A stretch of 40,998 bases of DNA from an uncultured bacterium. GTDB lineage: Bacteria > Planctomycetota > UBA1135 > GCA-002686595. Shown here in pieces: positions 16,081 through 26,666 of this stretch (position 1 is the stretch's first letter; each line of letters begins with the position of its first letter). Below the pieces are notes generated by a model, which worked only from the letters and a program-made list of their open reading frames with translations, did no database searches and was not told where the DNA came from. The DNA lies in NCBI GenBank assembly GCA_937905825.1, contig CALCXM010000091.1:1-40998 (forward strand). Reading direction: 5' to 3'. The position numbers and the translations under genes are program-made.

Positions 16081-17459
16081 GCCCCAAAGCTGGGCTGGAT
16101 CTTTCCGGCACCCGGCTCACAGTGATGGGGCTGGGCCTCTTTGGCGGAGGGGTAGCCGCCGCCCGTTTCGCGCACAAACGCGGCGCCAAGGTGACTGTGA
16201 CCGACTTGCGTGACGCGCAAACTCTCGCACCGGCTATCGAGCAGTTGGCAGATCTCGATCTAGAGTTCGTGCTAGGCCAGCATCGTGCCCGCGACTTCGA
16301 GCAGACCGATCTCATCATCGTGTCCCCAGCGGTGCCGCCGAGCAGTCGCTACCTCCAACTGGCACGGGCCGCGGGGGTTCGCGTCACCAGCGAGATCGCC
16401 CTGTTCCTCGATGAAGTTCCCGCGCCCGTGTTCGCCGTCACGGGAACCCAAGGCAAGAGCTCGACGACTCATCTGCTCGCCCAATTGCTCGGCGCGAATG
16501 GCAAACGCGTGCACCTGGGCGGGAACATCGGTCGGCCCTTGCTCGGAGACCTCGAACAAATCGACGCCATGGACATGTGCGCCCTCGAGCTCTCCAGCTA
16601 CCAACTTGCAGGGCTCCCGGAGGAGTGTCGCAGGCGCGGGGCCGATGCTCCCCTCAACGGGTGCGTCCTGACCAATGTGCTCTCCGATCACCTCGAACGG
16701 CACGGCACCCGTGAGGAGTACGCACGGGCCAAGCTGCGCGTCCTGGAACTCTTGGCCCCTGGTGCCACGGCGATTCTGCCGGCGGAGCCTCTGCCCGTCG
16801 CTTGGGAGGCCGGTTCCGGGACGCGGACCCTGCTCGCCCCGGGCCCGGAGCTGCGCATCGAAGCGGGGGGCTTCTGGCTCGAGGGGCAGCGGCTAGGAGA
16901 GCTGTCCCAGAGTCCGTTCCCGGCGAGCTTCCAGAATCAAAACTTGCTGCTCGCCTTGGGCCTAGCTCGCTGCGCGGGGATTCCCGCGGAAGCCCTGGCC
17001 CGTGCTATTCCGCGCCTCCAGAGCATGCCCCATCGCCTGCACCAGGTCGGGGAACTCGGCGGCCGCCCGCTCTGGGACAACAGCGTTTCCACCACCCCCG
17101 ACTCGACGGTTTCCGCTTTGGAGGCCCTGCCCCCCGGCCAAGTGGTTTTGCTCGGGGGCCGGGTGAAGGATTTACCTTTGGAACCCCTGATCGAGGCGCT
17201 CCGCACTCAGCACTCCCAGGCCGTGGTTTTTGGGGAGGCGAGCGAACAATGGCCGGCGCGCTTCCGAGAGGCGAGGATTCCCTGTCAATCCGCCCTAGGC
17301 CCCCTAGAGGCCCTAAAACTGGCTCTGGACCTGGATGGCGCGGGCATTCTGATCTCCCCCGCCTGCTCTAGCTTCGACGCCTTCCCCAACTTCCAGGCTC
17401 GCTCGAACGCCCTGTTGTCCCTGGCCGATGAGCTTGGTTTGATCCGACCGTCGTTCTAG
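16077..17459 (+). CDS. murD: UDP-N-acetylmuramoyl-L-alanine--D-glutamate ligase MurD
   Basis: 460 residues. It adds D-glutamate to UDP-MurNAc-L-alanine in the cytoplasmic phase of peptidoglycan synthesis. An N-terminal Rossmann-like domain begins VMGLGLFGGGVAAARFA. The ATP-binding loop is GTQGKSSTT at 123-131, where most Mur ligases have GTNGKT/STT, so Asn is replaced by Gln. GGNIGRPLL and LELSSYQL follow and are typical of MurD. The C-terminal domain contains MPHRLHQVGE, DNSVSTTPDSTVSALE and LISPACSSFDAF. The start is GTG overlapping the stop of the lipoprotein gene by 4 nt. The intact gene fits current evidence that planctomycetes make peptidoglycan. No other mur genes are in the window. 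Confidence 0.96.
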   Translation: MSPKAGLDLSGTRLTVMGLGLFGGGVAAARFAHKRGAKVTVTDLRDAQTLAPAIEQLADLDLEFVLGQHRARDFEQTDLIIVSPAVPPSSRYLQLARAAGVRVTSEIALFLDEVPAPVFAVTGTQGKSSTTHLLAQLLGANGKRVHLGGNIGRPLLGDLEQIDAMDMCALELSSYQLAGLPEECRRRGADAPLNGCVLTNVLSDHLERHGTREEYARAKLRVLELLAPGATAILPAEPLPVAWEAGSGTRTLLAPGPELRIEAGGFWLEGQRLGELSQSPFPASFQNQNLLLALGLARCAGIPAEALARAIPRLQSMPHRLHQVGELGGRPLWDNSVSTTPDSTVSALEALPPGQVVLLGGRVKDLPLEPLIEALRTQHSQAVVFGEASEQWPARFREARIPCQSALGPLEALKLALDLDGAGILISPACSSFDAFPNFQARSNALLSLADELGLIRPSF

Positions 17460-17535
17460 TTTTCGGCTGGGACTGCACGCCTGTTGGGCCGATGGTTAGG
17501 ATGAATGGCCCGTTGTCGGTTTCTGGAGCTCACTT

Positions 17536-18075
17536 ATGTCCAATCTCATCTGCGAACACTGCCACAAGAACGTCGGCACAGTCACCGTCATTGAGATCCC
17601 CAAGGGTTCTGTGGACGGCGCCCCGCATCCGGCGAGCCAGATGGTCCTGTGTGAGATCTGCGCCCAGGCCAAGAACCTGCCCCACGCTCCGGTCACGAAG
17701 AAGTCCCTCGGGGACATTTGGAAGCTGCTGCAGGCCTCCAGTGCGCAGGCGCCCAAGGAACCGGATGTGACCTGTCCGCAGTGTGGCATGACGCTGAACG
17801 AACTGAGATCTCGGGGGCGCATCGGCTGCGCCAACGACTACGAGCTCTTCGCCGACGACATCCATGAGATCCTCGAGCGCATGCACGGCGCCACGGAGCA
17901 CCAGGGTCGCACACCAAGCCTGAGCCAGGCCGAAGTCTCGCGAATCCAGGCCATCACGGATTTGCAAAAAGATTTGGACGAGGCCATCCAGGCCGAGGCC
18001 TACGAAAGCGCTGCCCGAATTCGGGACGAGCTGCGATCCCTCGGAGGGACCGCAAACTCGCCCCAAGTGGGGTAA
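17536..18075 (+). CDS. mcsA: McsA-like zinc-finger/UVR-motif protein
   Basis: 179 residues. The layout matches McsA. An N-terminal CEHC...CEIC zinc finger is followed by a second finger starting CPQCGM, and the C-terminal UVR helix-hairpin (QKDLDEAIQAEAYESAARIR) is present. In the second finger the usual last CxxC reads CAND, so one ligand is missing. McsA normally activates the arginine kinase McsB and helps deliver substrates to ClpC. Here clpC is the next gene, 260 nt downstream, and no mcsB lies between them. GGAG 7 nt before the ATG is a good ribosome binding site, and TAGGAT at 17497-17502 could be its -10 box. Confidence 0.85.
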   Translation: MSNLICEHCHKNVGTVTVIEIPKGSVDGAPHPASQMVLCEICAQAKNLPHAPVTKKSLGDIWKLLQASSAQAPKEPDVTCPQCGMTLNELRSRGRIGCANDYELFADDIHEILERMHGATEHQGRTPSLSQAEVSRIQAITDLQKDLDEAIQAEAYESAARIRDELRSLGGTANSPQVG

Positions 18076-18335
18076 TTGGCGGCCCAATGGGGCCTGTCTA
18101 CCCCCTACCTCCCGAAGGGGAAGGATGACCATTCCTCGGGCAGGTGTGGAGCCTTGGGAATCGCAGGGCATACTATGGCCTTCAAGAATGAGGATCCGCG
18201 ACGACGGATTCAACTCAGGGGGCTCGAAGGCCGATATGGAACGGACTAAGGCAGTGTATCCCCCTGTCCCCATGCTAAATCGCCCGACCGTACGGGCACC
18301 TAGAGGACGGCCTCAATAAACACCGCGAGGAGAAC

Positions 18336-20882
<2,547 letters not shown>

Positions 20883-20912
20883 GGTTCGGCGCAAAGCCGA
20901 GCACCAGTGAAC

Positions 20913-20952
20913 AGCGGGGAGCGTCCAAAAAGGGCGCTCCCCGCTCTCTTTT
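20913..20952 (+). terminator. Rho-independent terminator of clpC
   Basis: AGCGGGGAGCG (20913-20923) pairs with CGCTCCCCGCT (20935-20945) around an 11-nt A-rich loop, followed by CTCTTTT. It lies 30 nt after the clpC stop. Confidence 0.93.
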
Positions 20953-21031
20953 GTATCAACCACGAGTAAGGCCCAGGTTCTGATTGGACGGGGCCAACCA
21001 GCCCTATCTTTCGCACTCGCGTAGCCTCCCC

Positions 21032-21037
21032 TAGCTT
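21032..21037 (+). promoter_or_regulatory. Candidate -10 box, predicted leaderless start
   Basis: TAGCTT lies exactly 6 nt before the ATG at 21044, so the predicted transcription start is the A of the start codon. No Shine-Dalgarno sequence is present. The -35 region (TTTCGC at 17-nt spacing) is a weak match. Confidence 0.4.
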
Positions 21038-21043
21038 GAGTGC

Positions 21044-21997
21044 ATGAGATTCCCAGCCAGCCTGCCCGTTCTTTTGTGTGCCCTCCTGTTCGCGAGCTAC
21101 CAGACGCCCGAGGCATCCACGAAGGCCACGGAAACCGTCGAAGGAGTCGTGAGCACTCTCGTTCGCGACCTGCCAGGTGGCACGGGAGGTTTGGAAGTCG
21201 ACAAGGAAGGATTCGTGTACAGCGCGGACTTCGGTTCGAAACTTGGAGCGGGTTCCCAGGGCGGCAACCTGCTCTTCAAGATTCACCCGGTCAGTGGAGA
21301 GTTCGAGATCTTCGCAAACGTCTTGCGCGGCGCCTCTGGGAATGCCATTGGCCCCTCGGGCGACTTCTTCCAGTCCAACATCGGCGCCAACACAATCTCG
21401 CGCATCACGCCAGCAGGGGAAGTCAGCACCTTCCTGAAACGCGAGCTCAAGAGTCCTGTCGGGATCGTGATCGACGAGGACGGCCTGCTCTTCGTCGCGA
21501 ACTGCGGAGGGCAACGCATCCTCGAAGTCACCCCAGAAGGCGAGCCCGCAGAGATTTGCGCGTCCCCCCTACTCAAATGCCCCAACGGCATCACGCTCGA
21601 CGTGGACCACAACATGTACGTGGCCAACTTTGGCAACGGGGATGTGATCAAGATCACTCCCGACGGTGAAGCCTCGAGGCTTGCGACCTTGCCGGGAAAC
21701 AACAACGGGCACTTGGTGCATCGCGACGGGAAACTGTACGTGGTCGCCCGTTCCGCGCACCAGATCTACGAGGTGTCCCTCGAAGGCAAGGTGCAGCTCC
21801 TTGCAGGAAGTGGAAAGCGCGGGCACGACGATGGCCCACTTCTGAAAGCCAGCTTCTCCTTCCCGAACGACCTGGCCTTCAGCCCGGACGGCAAGCTGCT
21901 CTACGTCAACGAGAACGCTCAAATCGAGGGTCCGGGGGGAGATCTCTCCCCGATGACCGTGCGCGCCATCCGCCTCGCAGAGCCGCAGCAGGAATAG
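21044..21997 (+). CDS. Exported SMP-30/NHL-type beta-propeller protein
   Basis: 317 residues. A short signal peptide (LPVLLCALLFASYQT) is followed by six or so repeated propeller blades. Each blade has the pattern 'xxGxxVxxxxxGxxYVANxxxxxIxxIxPxG', as in GNAIGPSGDFFQSNIGANTI, GIVIDEDGLLFVANCGGQRI, GITLDVDHNMYVANFGNGDV and DLAFSPDGKLLYVNENA. This matches SMP-30/gluconolactonase-like and NHL-repeat proteins. Such folds serve as lactonases or as binding scaffolds. I see no way to choose, and catalytic metal ligands of SMP-30 could not be confirmed. The ATG at 21044 is preceded at the right distance by TAGCTT, suggesting a leaderless transcript. It converges on the sigma factor gene across a shared hairpin. 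Confidence 0.85.
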   Translation: MRFPASLPVLLCALLFASYQTPEASTKATETVEGVVSTLVRDLPGGTGGLEVDKEGFVYSADFGSKLGAGSQGGNLLFKIHPVSGEFEIFANVLRGASGNAIGPSGDFFQSNIGANTISRITPAGEVSTFLKRELKSPVGIVIDEDGLLFVANCGGQRILEVTPEGEPAEICASPLLKCPNGITLDVDHNMYVANFGNGDVIKITPDGEASRLATLPGNNNGHLVHRDGKLYVVARSAHQIYEVSLEGKVQLLAGSGKRGHDDGPLLKASFSFPNDLAFSPDGKLLYVNENAQIEGPGGDLSPMTVRAIRLAEPQQE

Positions 21998-22000
21998 AAA

Positions 22001-22028
22001 GTGGGGAGCGCCCGAGCTCACTCCCCAC
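22001..22028. terminator. Bidirectional terminator-like hairpin
   Basis: GTGGGGAG (22001-22008) pairs with CTCCCCAC (22021-22028) around a 12-nt loop. The flank read on the minus strand is TTTCTATT, so it fits best as the terminator of the minus-strand sigma factor gene. On the plus strand the T-run is weak. Confidence 0.65.
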
Positions 22029-22094
22029 CGTTGCCTTTCGACAATAAAGAATACAAACAGATAATCAGACCGTCAGCGAGAACCCTATCGGCCC

Positions 22095-24848
22095 CTATCG
22101 GCGGATCGTGAAGTCGCGCGTACCGCTGTCGATGCTCTGCACGAACTCACCGTCCTGTGTAGTCACGGTCAGTTGCAGGTCGACCTTCGGAACGTCGACG
22201 AGAACAAAGGAGCCGTCTGCAGTTTGAGTGGCGAACCAAACCTCCTCGCGGTCCGCAGCCCGAGCTGCAACGGAGCGAATCCGCATGGGGTCTCCTGATC
22301 GCTCCCGTAGGTCGAGGTTCACATCCCGAGCTGCCTCCAGGTAGAAGGTTTGGCGCGGCCCCTTGAGCACCAGGTCTTCATTGCCTAGGTGTATTGTGCA
22401 GTAGCCGCGCATGCTGATTTCCAAGCTCAGGCCTTCCACGGGCATGAAGTCCTGGCGAAACGATCCCGTTCGATCGCTGGTGGTTCGAATGAACTCTCTG
22501 CCATCCAGCCGGAACAGGAGGTCGACACCCTTGATGCGCCCGCCTTCTTCGTTCTGCAGCACAAAGTGGGCCTTGCGCGAGCGGACGATCAGGTCGATCT
22601 CCACCGTGCGATGCTCGTCCTGTTCCAACTCTCCGAGGCTCTTCGATTTCAGTATCCCGCCGTCGGGGCCGAGGATACTGAGCACCAAAGCCTGGCCTGG
22701 AATCAGGTCCACCACGTGCAGTCGCGGTTCTTCATCGAAGGGCAGACTCAGAACGCCTCCCTCTCCGACATCCCTTCTGTGGCTGGGCAGGCGCAGAGCG
22801 CTACCGCGACTCTCCAACAGCATGCTTAGCCCCGCGTGGCGCACACGCTCTGGTAGAAGCAGCTTGACCGTTAGTTCCGATGTCTTGCCCAGCTCAACCG
22901 TGATCGTCTCGCCGTCCTTGGCGGGACGGGCGACGCGCACGGTCCCATAGCCTGCTGCCGAAACCTCGAGCAACGAGTCCTCTGATTCCAAAAGGTAGCT
23001 CATGGTCGACCCGCTGTCATCCGTGGGCTCGCTGAATGGGCCGAACTCGCTCCCGCTCACCAACGCCCCGGAGATCGGTTGACCTTGGCCATCGGTAACA
23101 TGGACGAAGCAGAGCTCCGTATCGCTGAGCAGCAAGTCTCCAAGGTCGACGACGGATCTGCCAGGACCGAGCTCGATCGGTCGCATGCTGTGTCCTCGAC
23201 CGTCATCGGCCGAATACACCAGCTTCAGTTCTTGGAAGCTCGAACCCTTTAAGCGAATCTCGAACGCGCCCTCAGGAGATGTGGTGCTTTCGAGGTCAAC
23301 CCGCTCGCCTTCCTCATCGATTCCCACGCAGAGAATCTTGGCCTGTCCAACGGACTCTTGCCCGTTGGACTCCAGCACGCGCCCTACGAGACGCGGATGT
23401 TGCTCCATGTACAGCTCGAACCCACTCTGCGTCCTATCAAAGCGAACGCAACCTCCACCCGTTCTTTGAGGAGAGGGCGGGTGAACAGAGGATAGTCGAT
23501 AGTTCTCAGGCACGTAGAGCACACCATTCCAATCCGCTTCCAATCCTCGGAAGCGAAAGGAGCCGTCTTCGCGGGTGGTCGTGGTCGCGCGCAGGTCCGC
23601 ACCGAGTCTCTCAAAGATGTCCTCGGTCAACTCGTCGTTCCAGTCGCGTCCGCCAAAGAGCGGCGCATCCCAGAGCAAGAACAGCTCGATCCCTGGAGGG
23701 GCCGGAGCATCATTCAAGAACGCATGACCACTCAGTTCATGGCCCGCGGGCAAGTGAATCCGAATCTCGTCTCCGCGTTCGGCAATCCGCTCTCCGTGGG
23801 CGAAGCCTCCGGGACGGCGAACGTACAAGTAGAAGGGATCCGTTAAGTCTTCGAACTCAGCCCAACCGCTGCTGTCAACGACGGTCGAGTGCGCCCGTTC
23901 CTCGACGTCGACAACGACGACCTCACGTCCGGTGATCTCTGTATTGCTGGCGTCATCAGAAACGTGAACTCGTAGAGTGACCACGGGTCCGGTTGCTTCA
24001 GCCGCAAGGGTTGAATGGATTTCAGGATCGGGTCCAACGTTTTGCCTCCGCCGAGAAACATCCGTCGGACCCGACCCCTCCAACCACCTCTCTTCGGGAC
24101 TAGCTTGTCCCCCCGAATCCTGGGCCACGAGCCCACCCATCACTTCTGAAGGGCGGAGCCAGTCACGAACCGAGGAAATGCCTAGCCAGAGCGCGCAGGC
24201 GATTGCACATGCAATCACCAACGTTTTGAGCGCCGCAAGAAGTACGGAAGCACTTGCGAGCACAGAACCACTAAGGGTTGTTCCATCCCTCTCGGGCGAC
24301 CCAACTCTGGCAAGGACAATCAAAGCCTGACACCACGAGCGTGTGTCTCCGTACTCCTGATCGAGGCCATTACGCAGGAGCTCCAACCCCTTTGCGTGCC
24401 TCCACCGCACAGTGGCGGCAGGAACTCCTTGTCGAGATGCGATTTCAGCCAAGGAGAGATCTTGAAAGTACCGGAGAAGCATTGTCGTGCGGAAGGGCTC
24501 GTTCAAGCCGAGGACGGAGGCTGCGAGTTGTCGCTCCGTCTCCACTTGCTCAACGAGCTCTGCTGCAGAAGGAAGTTCCTCCTGCTCCAACGCCGCGACC
24601 CCTTGCCGCTTCGAGCGCCGCGTCTCCGTTCGGTGACGCAGCTTGGCCAAGTTGCGAAGCACGCCCGCTAGCCAGGGGCGAGCGGGCCGATCCATGGCCG
24701 GCGGATTCTTCATCGCCGCTAACCAGGTCTCCTGAACCAGATCCTCAGCCGTGGCTTCATCAGCCACAAGCTTGCGAGCGAGGACCCGGAGCCAGTCCGA
24801 ATGGGACAGGAGCTCTGACAACGAAGATGTTTGGGGGGTGGCGTTCAT
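22095..24848 (-). CDS. Membrane-tethered ECF sigma factor with large C-terminal extracytoplasmic region
   Basis: 917 residues in one intact frame. Residues about 15-80 are sigma-70 region 2: helix ARKLVADEATAEDLVQETWL, then ARPWLAGVLRNLAKLRHR. Residues about 105-165 are region 4: EPFRTTMLLRYFQDLSLAEI followed by the helix-turn-helix GVPAATVRWRHAKGLELLR. A single membrane helix covers about 198-226 (LASASVLLAALKTLVIACAI and onward). The remaining roughly 690 residues should lie in the periplasm. They consist of beta-rich repeats of the carboxypeptidase-regulatory/Ig-like type, such as DGSFRFRGLEADW and SPEGAFEIRLKGS. No separate anti-sigma gene is adjacent. The layout suggests that the sigma domain is held at the membrane and senses or is released by an envelope signal; this is inference. 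It is divergent from the MptE-like gene. Confidence 0.9.
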   Translation of the reverse strand: MNATPQTSSLSELLSHSDWLRVLARKLVADEATAEDLVQETWLAAMKNPPAMDRPARPWLAGVLRNLAKLRHRTETRRSKRQGVAALEQEELPSAAELVEQVETERQLAASVLGLNEPFRTTMLLRYFQDLSLAEIASRQGVPAATVRWRHAKGLELLRNGLDQEYGDTRSWCQALIVLARVGSPERDGTTLSGSVLASASVLLAALKTLVIACAIACALWLGISSVRDWLRPSEVMGGLVAQDSGGQASPEERWLEGSGPTDVSRRRQNVGPDPEIHSTLAAEATGPVVTLRVHVSDDASNTEITGREVVVVDVEERAHSTVVDSSGWAEFEDLTDPFYLYVRRPGGFAHGERIAERGDEIRIHLPAGHELSGHAFLNDAPAPPGIELFLLWDAPLFGGRDWNDELTEDIFERLGADLRATTTTREDGSFRFRGLEADWNGVLYVPENYRLSSVHPPSPQRTGGGCVRFDRTQSGFELYMEQHPRLVGRVLESNGQESVGQAKILCVGIDEEGERVDLESTTSPEGAFEIRLKGSSFQELKLVYSADDGRGHSMRPIELGPGRSVVDLGDLLLSDTELCFVHVTDGQGQPISGALVSGSEFGPFSEPTDDSGSTMSYLLESEDSLLEVSAAGYGTVRVARPAKDGETITVELGKTSELTVKLLLPERVRHAGLSMLLESRGSALRLPSHRRDVGEGGVLSLPFDEEPRLHVVDLIPGQALVLSILGPDGGILKSKSLGELEQDEHRTVEIDLIVRSRKAHFVLQNEEGGRIKGVDLLFRLDGREFIRTTSDRTGSFRQDFMPVEGLSLEISMRGYCTIHLGNEDLVLKGPRQTFYLEAARDVNLDLRERSGDPMRIRSVAARAADREEVWFATQTADGSFVLVDVPKVDLQLTVTTQDGEFVQSIDSGTRDFTIRR

Positions 24849-24940
24849 CTGACTTCACCCTCTACTTGCCGGCAGCGGAGAGAGCGTTGGTGGTTTTTAA
24901 GATTATCTCGAGAGTGGGGGTCGCGGGGATCTGAGCGCCG

Positions 24941-24970
24941 TTGACCCGCCATCCCCGGGCAGGCTATCGT
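24941..24970 (+). promoter_or_regulatory. Sigma-70-type promoter, near-leaderless
   Basis: TTGACC (24941-24946) and TATCGT (24965-24970) are separated by 18 nt. This is the best consensus promoter in the window. The predicted start of transcription is about 24977, only 2 nt before the ATG at 24979, so the transcript would have essentially no leader. Confidence 0.65.
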
Positions 24971-24978
24971 CCAGGGCA

Positions 24979-26295
24979 ATGGCCAATCCAGCCCCCGCCG
25001 AATTGCTAGAAGCGACCCTGCAGGCCAACTTTGCCGTGATTTGCGAGCGCTGGCCCGAGGTGGCCCAGGCTCTCTCGGAAGCGACCACGGCCCCCTTTGA
25101 GGCCGTGGCGGGTGGAGCGGCAGCTCCGGGAGCCGGGAGCGTGCGCGTCTCGGGACTCCAGTTGTGCAGCGCCTACGATCCTGCGGCGGAGGCCATCCTG
25201 CAAGCCAGGCGGGTGCCCGAGACGGAATCTAAAGTGACCGCATACGGCCTCGGCCAGGGCTGGTTGGTTCGCGAGCTGCTGCGTCGTCCCTCCCTGAAAG
25301 CCCTGCGCGTGGTGCTCCTCAGCCCAAGTGTGGAGAAGGTCGGCCTGGCCTTCTCGAATCAAACAAGCAGCTTGCAGGATCCGCGTATCGAGCTCCTGCT
25401 AGCCCAGGGGGAGCGCCAAGCGGAACAGCCCTTCGCCGCCCTGCCGCCGGCGGTGCAGCTTGCTGACGAGCAATGCCTGCCCCTGCGCGACGCGCTCGTG
25501 ACTGAGCTGCAACGTGAGTTTGTCGAACGCCAGGTCGCCAACCGGCAGCAAGTTCTGGCCGAACACATCGCCTCCAACGAACAACGTGTCGCCCAAGACG
25601 CCGACGTGGCGCAACTGTTCGGCCAGGCGGAATCCGGTCGCGTGCTCGTGGTCGGTCCGGGCCCAACCCTCTCCAACCAGTTCGCAAACATCCAACGCAT
25701 GCGAGCCGGGTCCCTCATCGTCGCCATCTCCACAGCGCTCCCCCCACTCGCCGCCGCCGGAATCGTGCCAGACGTGGTGGTCATGATCGATCTCTATTCT
25801 GTTCACTCAGTCGGCCCGGCCGATGGGGACAAGTTCGCTAAGGTGCCCTTGGTCTATTCCCCTGAAGTGCAGGGCGTGACCCTCGACGCCTGGCCCGGCC
25901 CACGCTTCGCTGCCTACTTCAATCGGCCGCGCTATGCGCAGCTCCGTTCGCGCTTGCCCAGGGCGAACCTCTACACATCCGGGACGGTCGCGCACTCGGC
26001 GGTGGACCTGGCCGTGCAACTGGGGGCCCGAGAAGTCATGCTCTTCGGACTCGACTTTGCCTACCCCGGCGGTTCCAGCCACGCGGCGGGAAACCTGGAC
26101 AGGACCGTTCAGCAAGCCGCAGATCAAGGGCGCACGTTGATCGATGGCCATGGACAACGGATCGCTTCCGATCCCAACTTGATCGCCTACCTGCGCGACC
26201 TTGAGGACTACATCGCGATTCACCCAGAAGTCACCTTCTTGCGAGCTGACCGCAGCGCCGCCCATGTACGAGGCACACAATGGTTGACGGACTAG
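24979..26295 (+). CDS. MptE-like/MAF (DUF115) family protein
   Basis: 438 residues, cytoplasmic. The central domain matches the DUF115/MptE-like fold found in motility-associated (MAF) glycosyltransferases. VLVVGPGPTLSNQFANIQR is the nucleotide-binding loop. LIVAISTALPPLAAAGIVPD and VVVMIDLY form the next strands, and YTSGTVAHSAVDLAVQLGA leads into VMLFGLDFAYPGG. These proteins commonly attach pseudaminic or legionaminic acid to flagellin, or modify pterins in archaea. No flagellin gene is nearby, so the acceptor is unknown. A consensus promoter sits immediately upstream. The downstream small gene overlaps by 16 nt, and a TPR oxygenase gene follows. Confidence 0.86.
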   Translation: MANPAPAELLEATLQANFAVICERWPEVAQALSEATTAPFEAVAGGAAAPGAGSVRVSGLQLCSAYDPAAEAILQARRVPETESKVTAYGLGQGWLVRELLRRPSLKALRVVLLSPSVEKVGLAFSNQTSSLQDPRIELLLAQGERQAEQPFAALPPAVQLADEQCLPLRDALVTELQREFVERQVANRQQVLAEHIASNEQRVAQDADVAQLFGQAESGRVLVVGPGPTLSNQFANIQRMRAGSLIVAISTALPPLAAAGIVPDVVVMIDLYSVHSVGPADGDKFAKVPLVYSPEVQGVTLDAWPGPRFAAYFNRPRYAQLRSRLPRANLYTSGTVAHSAVDLAVQLGAREVMLFGLDFAYPGGSSHAAGNLDRTVQQAADQGRTLIDGHGQRIASDPNLIAYLRDLEDYIAIHPEVTFLRADRSAAHVRGTQWLTD

Positions 26296-26531
26296 AGACC
26301 CAAGTACAGCAGATTGCCGGGGACTTCCGGCGCGGGGCGACCGCCCTGGGCAATGAGCAGTTCACCGTCTTCTGTGAAACGCTGGAGCATCAGGTCATCC
26401 AACACGAACGAGACGCGTCGACGATCCTTCAAGTATTGCGCGAGGCTCTTGTACAGCATCAACGGGGCGACTACATCGGCTTGGCCGACGCTCTGGAATA
26501 CGAACTCTTGCCCAAACTGCTAGCACTCTAG
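26280..26531 (+). CDS. Small helical protein of unknown function
   Basis: 83 residues, soluble and almost entirely alpha-helical by composition. It has blocks LETQVQQIAGDFRRGATALG and DALEYELLPKLLAL. No family is recognised. The ATG at 26280 overlaps the end of the MptE-like gene by 16 nt in another frame, which strongly suggests co-expression and possibly a complex. Small helical partners often accompany MAF-type genes in flagellar loci, but no identity is claimed here. Confidence 0.7.
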   Translation: MVDGLETQVQQIAGDFRRGATALGNEQFTVFCETLEHQVIQHERDASTILQVLREALVQHQRGDYIGLADALEYELLPKLLAL

Positions 26532-26608
26532 CAATTTGAGTTCGGGACTGCTGGCCCGCGCCAGGCCGCGCTGCAGCGCAAGTCCCCAGTTGAGCCTATT
26601 CGTCAATC

Positions 26609-26633
26609 GACTCGTGAACAGATGGGCTAAGAT
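26609..26633 (+). promoter_or_regulatory. Promoter-like element with GACTC...GGCTA core
   Basis: GACTC (26609-26613) and GGCTAAGAT (26625-26633) lie upstream of the TPR-oxygenase gene. TAAGAT would be the -10 box, with a predicted start about 27 nt before the ATG. The same GACTC-N11/12-GGCTA arrangement occurs before the thioesterase gene and at both ends of the inverted repeat at 33969-34168. Confidence 0.4.
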
Positions 26634-26666
26634 GGGCGTCAACCCCTTCTGCCCAACGCACCCCTG

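Noticed and set aside
18076..18335. CIRCE or CtsR-type operator before clpC
   Set aside because: I looked for the HrcA palindrome and CtsR heptad repeats and saw neither.
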